NCBI RefSeq assembly: GCF_001949145.1
Contig: NW_019091712.1
Location: forward strand, 19,969 to 72,839
Direction of reading: 5' to 3'
From: Acanthaster planci
Lineage: Eukaryota; Echinodermata; Asteroidea; Valvatida; Acanthasteridae
Length of the DNA: 52,871 nt
Part shown: positions 45,848 through 52,871 of the stretch, in pieces
How the letters are laid out: each line of letters begins with the position of its first letter
How positions within the stretch are numbered: the first letter of the stretch is position 1
Made by a program: the position numbers and the translations under genes
The notes under the pieces: generated by a model
Told to the model about the DNA's origin: nothing
The model's database searches: none
What the model saw: the letters and a program-made list of their open reading frames with translations, nothing else

Positions 45848-46311
45848 ATGAAGATTGCAGAAATATTTCCCATACTCTCCATCACAATCTGGCTCGTGGC
45901 GTCCTTGCATTTCTCAGTTGCTGAGGATGTTCAATCTACTCATTCTTACGGCCAGTCCTCTTCCCCGACCTCGTTCCCACCCGGCCATCTGAAGCCTTTG
46001 GCTTCCGAGTCTACCCGACTCCCCGTCTCGGTCATCGAGGAGTTCCCCTCCCCGTTCGAGTTCTTTCGCGACTATGTCTACCCTTCAGTTCCTGTACTAG
46101 TCAGGCAGGGAGCGCGGCGTTCGCCGGCCTTCCGGAAATGGACCGACGAGTACCTGAAGAGCTTGCCCGAGTCTCAGGAACTGATCCGTGTGGAGATGCG
46201 GAAGGTGGAGGAAAGACAACTACCGAGAATGGAGATGCCCTTGGCTGAATTCCTCGACAGATATCAAACCCACGATGAATACCTTGTAGCAAAAGTTCCA
46301 GATTACTTAAA
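45848..46311 (+). CDS. JmjC gene exon 1: signal peptide and N-terminal cupin-8 region
   Basis: The exon has 154 codons plus two bases, with donor GTAAGT. Residues 1-25 form a signal peptide (hydrophobic I/L/V core, then SVA-ED). A Ser/Pro-rich spacer follows, then F-P-S-P-F-E-F-F-R-D-Y-V and P-V-L-V-R-Q-G-A-R-R-S-P-A-F-R-K-W-T, typical of the lead-in to cupin-8 JmjC enzymes. It ends phase 2 within V-P-D-Y-L-K. Confidence 0.88.
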
Positions 46312-48530
46312 GTAAGTGTAAGAAAGCAGCTCTCAGCCCAAAAGTACTTTATTTGTAGAAATATGCGTTTTTTGACAAACACAAAGACATGCAGCGGAAT
46401 CTTCTTCCATGTATCAGCGAAAGCGAGATCAACATAAATTGAGCATTATCTTTCAACCCAAATGCACTGTTATTGCGTTGTTTCCTGATCCTCTTAAAGT
46501 TTGATTGCTAAGCAATGCTAAGGTGTTTTTTCTGGGCAGAATGTCCCAGGACTGTGGCTTGTATTGTTCCTTTATTAAAACTTTTTTTTTTCAAAAAATC
46601 AAAAATGTCAAAAGTGTGGCTTGTATTATATCTTTCTCCAATTTTTTTTTTAAGGAAGGATGTGTTACTCCCGCCATCGTTGCAATGTGCTTACATCACT
46701 GCCAATATGCTGGAGACGGTAAGTAACGGGGACTACAGTCATGTTATGTAGTAGGCAATCTGATAAGTTTGAAAATGCAATGCCCCGAAAATGTTTGATT
46801 TGCGAATAAAGAATTGATTGATTTAGAAGCCGATGGACCAACTAAATGGATCCAACTTCGCACTAACTATCGTGTAAACGGCCAATGAGACTTCTTAGAC
46901 ACATTTTGTTCAACCTGACATTATTTAAACTGTGTGAAAACAATTCGGGCGTTTCACAATAGTGCGCCACCAAGAGTTTCCAACGTGCTGGCCAATCACG
47001 ACGCGCGAAATCTGTCGACCCTTTCCAAACGCGTATTGGGTGGACAGATTTGCGCGTCGTGATTGGCAACGCGTTGCAAACTCTTGGATAGGCGCACTAT
47101 TGTGAATCACCCGTATTCGTCATCTTTTTGGATGAAAATGCACTGTTCAAAACATTAAAATTCTCCATGACAAATGGGGTGCTATTGCAACCATGTCATT
47201 TGGGAAAACATTTTTTTTATTATAAGGGGATCTCTGTCGAAAACCCTATTATTCGTTCACTGGAAATACTTCCGACAGAACTTTGTTAAATGACCTAGAC
47301 TGTCATGAACTAAACAACAAAAGTCATTAAAGAACAAAAATTAAGACAGTGGATTTTCCAATCTACTCACAAATTTTGTGCTGAAATATCACAGCAATTT
47401 TAAGGGTTTCTCACATCTTTGTATATGAAAATCGGTAATTCCAGAAACTAGAGGTCCAAAAGTGTGACTTTTTGTATTCCTATTACATCGGACCTTTGTT
47501 ATTCGACATGGAAATATCACTGGAATTGATTTCATAGTATTACTACTTGTTTGGCAGGGAATTTGCATGAATTCATCACTCTAAAATTATAAAATGTATT
47601 CTGAACTTACAAAATCATATGTCCGGTGTGACAGGGACACGAAAACGAAATGGACCCCTAATTTCTGGAATTACCCATAAACTAGCATAAATACTTTCGT
47701 ATTCTCTTGAAAAATAGGGTTAAATGGGAGCTAAAGGTGCGTTTTCATTGATTTCATTGATGACATCTCTATTCCTACAAATCCACGGCACAAAATGTGG
47801 AATGACAACTACTGCAACTACACATTAAAAACAAAAAGACATCGTCTCTTAAACACACCGTTACTTAATTTGTCTCAACAGATGCTGTGGATTAGTAGCG
47901 GCGGGACCAAGTCTCACTTGCACACCGATTACGTCGACATCATCAACTGTGTGTTTAGAGGACAGAAAGACTTCCTGCTTGTCAATTACACCAGGTACAG
48001 AGACCAGGTAAACGACAGTTCTACTCATTTCAACAAATCCAACATTGTGCTTGACAAGCCAAGGGCAAAGTAGGACGAACATGCGGATGCATACTTCCAT
48101 GACCTTCCTATGAAGTGCTGTGTTTCAGAGTAATGACCTTGCGTAGGTTTTGGTGCGAGAAATCTAGGAAGAGTTAACGGATAGGGCCACCTTTAATTAG
48201 AAAAATATTAAATGTGTAGAGATTAGGAAGAAAATGACAATGATTTGGAGCCATTCGCTGATGTCCGTTACCTTCTCAAGCTTCAAGCACCCTAACAATA
48301 TATTCAAAAGAACGCGAGCGCAATTAAGCTTTAAATTTGGTACAAGTATCGATTATTGGTGTCATCTCACGATAAATCTTTGTGTAGATTCTGTACGACC
48401 ATCCGGAGGGCTTCTACTCGAGCGTAGACGTCGAACGAGTCGACTTGAACAAATTCCCTGGGCTTCGAAATCTGGAGTTCTTGGAGGCTAAAGTGGAAGC
48501 AGGAGACTGTCTCTATCTCCCCTTCAAATG
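45848..48530 (+). CDS. JmjC/cupin-8 domain oxygenase with signal peptide (4 exons seen, 3' end not found)
   Basis: Joined CDS: 45848-46311, 46655-46718, 47882-48007, 48388-48530 (797 nt, 265 codons plus two bases). It starts in a strong CACCATG context and has a hydrophobic signal peptide (ending near FSVA-ED). It then matches the JMJD5/JMJD7-like cupin-8 fold: P-V-L-V-R-Q-G-A, W-T-D-E-Y-L, SSGGTKSHLHTDYVD-I-I-N-C with the HxD iron ligands, R-G-Q-K-D-F-L-L-V, and V-E-A-G-D-C-L-Y-L-P-F-K-W. Family members use Fe(II) and 2-oxoglutarate to hydroxylate protein residues. The strand with the second iron His (usually H-x-V-R...N-x-A-V-N-x-W-W) should follow but was not found. The signal peptide suggests a secretory-pathway enzyme. 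Confidence 0.85.
46655..46718 (+). CDS. JmjC gene exon 2
   Basis: A 64-bp exon after a long poly-T tract and TAAG acceptor, with donor GTAAGT. It reads K-D-V-L-L-P-P-S-L-Q-C-A-Y-I-T-A-N-M-L-E-T. The L-P-P-x-L-Q-C motif precedes the catalytic strand in related enzymes. It starts phase 2 and ends phase 0, fitting exons 1 and 3. Confidence 0.82.
46719..47881 (+). other. JmjC gene intron 2
   Basis: 1.16 kb holding MITE B copy 2; the rest is AT-rich. The phase 0-0 junction and family alignment (N-M-L-E-T then L-W-I-S-S-G-G) leave no need for a missing exon here. Confidence 0.65.
46947..47112. mobile_element. MITE family B, copy 2 (near-perfect 166-bp palindrome)
   Basis: The two arms of about 70 bp (TTCACAATAGTGCGCC, CCAAGAGTTT, CCAATCACGACGCGC, AAATCTGTC) are almost complementary around a short centre holding CCCTTTCCAAACGCG. 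It would form one long hairpin. It lies in intron 2 of the JmjC gene. No clear flanking duplication. Confidence 0.7.
47882..48007 (+). CDS. JmjC gene exon 3: HxD iron-binding motif
   Basis: It reads M-L-W-I-S-S-G-G-T-K-S-H-L-H-T-D-Y-V-D, then I-I-N-C-V-F-R-G-Q-K-D-F-L-L-V-N-Y. H-T-D provides the first His and Asp of the Fe(II) triad; Lys in GQK may bind 2-oxoglutarate. Acceptor CTCAACAG, donor GTAAAC, phase 0-0. A rival donor (CCAG/GTACAG) lies 15 bp upstream and also keeps frame. Confidence 0.88.
48388..48530 (+). CDS. JmjC gene exon 4
   Basis: It reads I-L-Y-D-H-P-E-G-F-Y-S-S-V-D-V-E-R-V-D-L, then F-P-G-L-R-N-L-E-F and V-E-A-G-D-C-L-Y-L-P-F-K-W, matching the family's EGxYSxVDVxxVD and EAGDCLxxPxxW blocks. 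Acceptor TGTGTAG, donor GTAAAG, ending phase 2 in the Trp codon. The next exon should begin with G to finish that Trp. Confidence 0.88.
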
Positions 48531-49847
48531 GTAAAGAAACATACTGTTCCATGTTTCCACGTTCGTCAGTGTATCTTAAACAAACACCATTATTTCCTTT
48601 TCCATACAATGTGGGAGACTGTGTTATTTTGACAGGTGTTTAATGATTGCCTTTAAATTGTTTCATTGCGTTGTAGATATAATATAGTGGCAAACCCATT
48701 GGGGGTACATAGCAGACAAAATGTTTCCGGGATACTTCCTCCAACAATTCCGTTTCTCACCCACTCCAACCCCAAGCCTGGGTATGATACTGCATGTCTT
48801 CACTAGAATTACTCAGCATAAACCAATAATTCTGACAACTGTACTTTAAAGGAAATGGGCGGGAAGTGTGCATAGGTCGACAAGTTGCAGTGTGAAACAT
48901 ATCAGATTCAAAAACATATGAGTCAATTGCCAGTATACAGTTCCTCCCAGTGTAAGACTTTTTGTTCTACAAAGAAAAGAAAACAGAGCCAAAGCTCATA
49001 AATACGTTTTCTGTATTCAACCACCCACCAAAAAATTCCCTATAAGCTGCCGTTACGCATGTATTTTGTGTGCTTTTTCCTATCCATATTCATGGGTCAC
49101 CGGTAAAATGACTTGTTTCGTCGTCTGTAATTCTACACGTCACATTAATGACATCAGCCGGACCGTTCACCAGAGTAAACTGACCTTTACTGTCCCAATG
49201 GTGATCCACAGGGTCGTTCGGCAAGAGAAGAAAACACAGTCTGCAATTTTACATCTACAAATTGCATTTTCAGTGACGACAATCAAAACAGTTCTACAAT
49301 TGAATGTAGTCCGACAGTAGTGAATTTGAAAAAATGACTTAATTTGAGAACTGAGGTAAATAATTTTTCAGCTGGGAGGTACAGTAAACAGTTATATGGG
49401 GGTGCATTTGTGTATCATGTCGGTGCTTTTCGTGCGCGCGCTCAAGCTTCATTGCTCTTAACAATTTTATCGCTCTTTTAACAGTTTTAATTTACAATTC
49501 ATGTAAAATGGTTCTGAAAATATGAAACCTCTCTCACTCCAAATTTTTCGGGGCTTTCACAAAATTTCACAAAGTGCATAGGCTATTAAAATTGAACTGA
49601 ACTCGACGAAACCGTCACCGTACACACTAGTTTGCCTTGAGAACCGTGACAAAACGTGGCAAAACGGGACAAAACGCACAACAACCGTGACAAAACTTGA
49701 AAGGACCGTGAGATGCCAGGGAATGCATGCTTCTCATTTACTCTAGGGGCCGTCTTCAAGTTTTGTTATTCGGCCTATCGCGTACTGTCACGCTTTGCTG
49801 CGTTCACCCGGTTTAACTATACGGCCTGCTAGATTTCTCATCCGCAC

Positions 49848-49912
49848 CGTGACTGCCGTGGCAACATTTTTGGCAGTTCAAAAATGTGGCCCAGCATCCA
49901 CGGCAATCACGG
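49848..49912. repeat. 65-bp hairpin with nested inverted repeats
   Basis: CCGTGACTGCCGTGG pairs with CCACGGCAATCACGG (14 of 15), and inside it ACATTTTTG pairs with CAAAAATGT. It is downstream of the last JmjC exon found. It may be a MITE core or a structured RNA element; no further support. Confidence 0.5.
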
Positions 49913-52682
49913 ACTATTACGTTTGCCCATCCCGTCACCCCGCGTTGTGTCAAGTACATACACATACCTTTTTGTCCACGGTGGCCAGAAACGTGATTGT
50001 CGAGGCCGCCGGGAACATAGCGTAAACCTATCTTACGAGTTCCTTTATTCTGACTGGTCGAGAGCTGATAAAGCAGCAGAAATCGGATAAACACACTTTT
50101 CCAGTGTTACGTGAGAATTTGACTCCGTGAGATCTGGTCCCTCTTCCTTGTATTGTGGTTGAAAAATCACAGCCTTCACTCGTGTTTGCGCTGTACTTAT
50201 GAGAGGCGCCATTTCTCACTACATAATACATTGACTGACGCTGTTCCTTCACCATCCATGCAGTGCACGAGACGCCTAAGCCAATCTCCATACAAGGCGA
50301 TCTTTCATGACTACTCGCGAGGGCCACAAAACCATAACATGGATGGAAGGATGGGGGAAGCAGTAAAATTGGAATAATTGTGGAATAATCCTAACTTCTT
50401 AACTTTTTGACTTGACCCTGCGAGACCCATTTTGCTAATTTCTTAATTACAAAACATTTATCTAATTCTAACCCTGTCCAAGCAGAACTTGGTTTGGTCA
50501 CCTTCTATAGCAGGGCTTACCCTGACCAAGGAAAAAATTCCAGCCAGCCCTGGCCAAGTCCATTAATTCACTAAAATGGTATTCATTAATGGAAATAAAC
50601 CTGTGCTCGAGCCGGTTTATTCTACCACTGCGGCTCAAGAGAATGGACGCTGATGACTTCCACGCGTCCTTGACTAGGATCACTAATCAGCGTCAGTTCT
50701 CGTATCTCCAGAGCTGGTCGGTCTTAAACATTTAAGACTGGCCAAGGACAAATTTATTCCCTTATTTAAGGCCGGCCATGTGGTGAGCTCTGGACCAATA
50801 GGAATGGGTTAACTGTCTAAGGTATTTATGCATGTAAGTTCAATGACTCAAGCGTTCGACAGAAAATGTTGCTACAGTATCTTAATGTGTCGAGGAGGCA
50901 TACAACGGACAAACTCCACGACCAACGAATTAGAGGAGGGCGGTCATCCAACACGATTACATTTTCAAACTTGGCTTTTTACATTTTTAGTACAAAAAGT
51001 TGCAATTATTGCAACGGTGCCAAACCCATGCGCGCGTTATAAAGCGTACATTAATCACAATACCACATTGGTTTAGGGACCATGCAATGCGCGCGTACCA
51101 CTGCGCCCCAACATGGTGTCATCCCAGTATGTTGCCAGAACAGTCTACGTGGATGTTCGTGCAGGACTCAACCTTGGCGCAGCGAAAGTGACGAAACCCG
51201 CAGTGCCTTTCCTCGGATTGCGTGGACAAGAAAACACAGTAGGCGTAGGCAACTTCTACAAAAGAGACTGGTGGGAAGGCCCACATCCTTTGCCGTGCGC
51301 ATGTACGGTGTTTAATCTTTAAGCTTCGAAGGAAATTGGCGGGAAGCAGACAGACTGACAAATTCGGTAAAATGTGGAAATTTCAAGAATGGTCGGGTTC
51401 AATCCCAGACGTGTTAAGATCAGACCATGGTGAATCCAAGCACTTTAATTTCCTTGTTCGCAACAAAGACTTTCTTCATATTGAATGAAAAGGCAAATTT
51501 ATGGTATAGACTTGCATCATGCGTATGGATATGCATCGTTCACGTTCTTCCGTGTGGCAAATTTAAAGAATCTTTTCACGGTTTACCTTTAACCATAAAA
51601 CCAAAGTTGCAGTGTGTCTGTTGTTATACATTGTTCCAAAGGGTCCTCCTTGTTTTTGAATTCTTACGCTACCGAACTCTTAAACCATTTCTTCGACACT
51701 TCACGATGTTAATTTATTGCCACACGAAATTATTCCAATAGCACTCGAGATCATTTCAACACCATTGAGATATTGCATTGGACAGCTAAAATATTAGGGT
51801 CACATCCCCGTCCCCTCCCCACTGCTACTCATTGTCGACTCCACTCCGTCACCAGCGCTGTAACTATCTCATTTCTAACTTGTGAACGTTAATTAACCTC
51901 TGGAATTTTGGAGTTCTGCTTTGTTTCTGTTTATATGTCTCTAGATTATTGTGCACGAATTAAGAACGCGAGCAATTACATAACCATTAGTATCGCACTG
52001 CAGGAGAAAGAGCCATCTTATTTGTGGAAAGTTGCCATTTTGACACTCCAGTGTCAAAGCTATACAACCTCCAGAATCATACAGTTAAGACTTGTGTAGT
52101 TGAGCACCTTTAGTACAGCCCCCCCCGGTGTCCGTGGCCCATAGATCCCCATACTTAAAATCCGAAATGAACACAACTCATACAATGAAATTGTTCATTT
52201 GATACTTTTCAGATACCCCCCCCCCATCCCCGCCCTCCGAAATTTCGCCACCTTTTCGCCTCTATCGAGGTTCGTGACTTCGTCATACATGCGGACGCGT
52301 CATGATTCTCGCACTGGATGATCGCTGAAGTGTGTTAACTTCCGGTTCCATGGTTCCATGTTAACAGCGATCAATGCATGTAACTCTATGTGCAGTGCAT
52401 GTGCAGTGGGCGTGGTTTAAACTGAAGTGACGTCACACTTACGAACCGGATAGTGAATCAGTAATGTCCTCAGCTTTTATTTATCACGTACAACGAATTC
52501 AATTTTTTTTACAAAACATGTTGCAAAGTTCCATCCATTCAGGAATGTGTTCATGTTCATTGCAATACACACCATAAAACGCCCCTAGCGAAGTTACTTC
52601 ACAACGTAAGCGCGGCCTCCCTTTTATTATTGAGGTTTGATGTCTGTAAAACTGTTCATGGACAATGTTTAAAAAAACTCAG

Positions 52683-52865
52683 CGTCTTTTGACATCTTTA
52701 TTTGGATTAATCTTGTCCCAGAAGTTCTGCTGAAAAGACTTCAGTTACAAAGTTGGTGAAACGGATGGCTTGGAAATGTAACAAAAACTGAGCACCTTTG
52801 GATACCCTAAATATGATTGGATGAAAGTTATGTGCCCGAAGTTCTGCTGCTAAGACTTTAACCTT
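52683..52865 (+). repeat. Two diverged direct copies of about 75 bp near the window end
   Basis: CCAGAAGTTCTGCTGAAAAGACTT (52718) recurs as CCGAAGTTCTGCTGCTAAGACTTT (52836), each preceded by a TTTGGATTAATC / GATTGGATGAAAG-like lead. Period about 118 bp. The second copy runs into the window edge. Confidence 0.5.
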
Positions 52866-52871
52866 TACCTT

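Larger units (their letters stand above)
48531..52871. other. 4.3 kb after the last JmjC exon found
   Basis: Searched by eye for an acceptor followed by G and a motif like H-x-V-R...N-x-A-V-N-x-W-W; none was convincing. It holds the 65-bp hairpin (49848), a CGTGACAAAAC-rich patch (49630-49700), a short GACGCTGAT/ATCAGCGTC stem (50648-50692), an imperfect palindrome near 52320-52372 and the terminal direct repeats. ORFs here look random. Confidence 0.55.

Noticed and set aside
49813-50327. Overlapping ORFs downstream of the JmjC exons
   Set aside because: No family motif; the area contains the nested hairpin and low-complexity repeats.
51000-51361. Several overlapping ORFs on both strands near 51 kb
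   Set aside because: A locally GC-richer stretch opens many frames at once; none continues the JmjC domain or has splice sites in phase 2.

Overview
The window is eukaryotic genomic DNA, most likely from an invertebrate deuterostome such as an amphioxus, hemichordate or echinoderm. The lineage is inferred from the gene architecture, AT-rich introns with many TACATG runs, decayed non-LTR retrotransposons and many short inverted-repeat transposons; the sequence does not settle the species. There are no tRNA, rRNA or bacterial-type features.

From 45335 down to position 1, about 85% of the window is one long minus-strand gene. I reconstructed 37 coding exons with consensus splice sites and a continuous reading frame: 7542 nt, 2514 residues, 3' end outside the window. 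It encodes a secreted or extracellular-matrix protein of the SVEP1/polydom type. The order is: signal peptide, 13-codon microexon, HYR1, Sushi1-2, HYR2, Sushi3-7, HYR3, Sushi8-10, HYR4, Sushi11-13, HYR5, Sushi14-15, HYR6, HYR7, Sushi16, a 242-residue linker with a furin-like RSRR site, three GCC2/GCC3 (ephrin-receptor-like) Cys-rich repeats, then 11 EGF repeats running off the window edge. All 16 Sushi domains carry six cysteines, as in selectins and SVEP1. The Sushi-HYR-HYR-Sushi-linker-GCC-EGF tail matches the SVEP1 core. The N terminus differs: there is no von Willebrand A domain, and five Sushi/HYR blocks stand in its place. Every intron between modules is phase 1, the signature of exon shuffling.

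A divergent plus-strand gene starts at 45848. Its ATG lies 512 bp from the SVEP1-like ATG. It encodes a signal-peptide-bearing JmjC/cupin-8 2-oxoglutarate oxygenase related to the JMJD5/JMJD7 group. Four exons (45848-48530) carry the N-terminal region, the HTD iron-binding motif and most of the barrel. The last strand with the distal His was not found and probably lies beyond 52871. A perfect CRE palindrome (TGACGTCA) sits near the middle of the shared intergenic region, and a TATA-like box faces the SVEP1-like gene.

Introns and the 3' region hold at least three decayed LINE fragments (2.1-2.95 kb, 34.9-35.4 kb, 40.25-41.1 kb) and about ten MITE or foldback elements, two with clear target-site duplications. 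They also hold a 21-bp tandem repeat, a 110-bp duplication containing hairpins, and a 40-bp minisatellite that has amplified the splice acceptor and first codons of the HYR3 exon.
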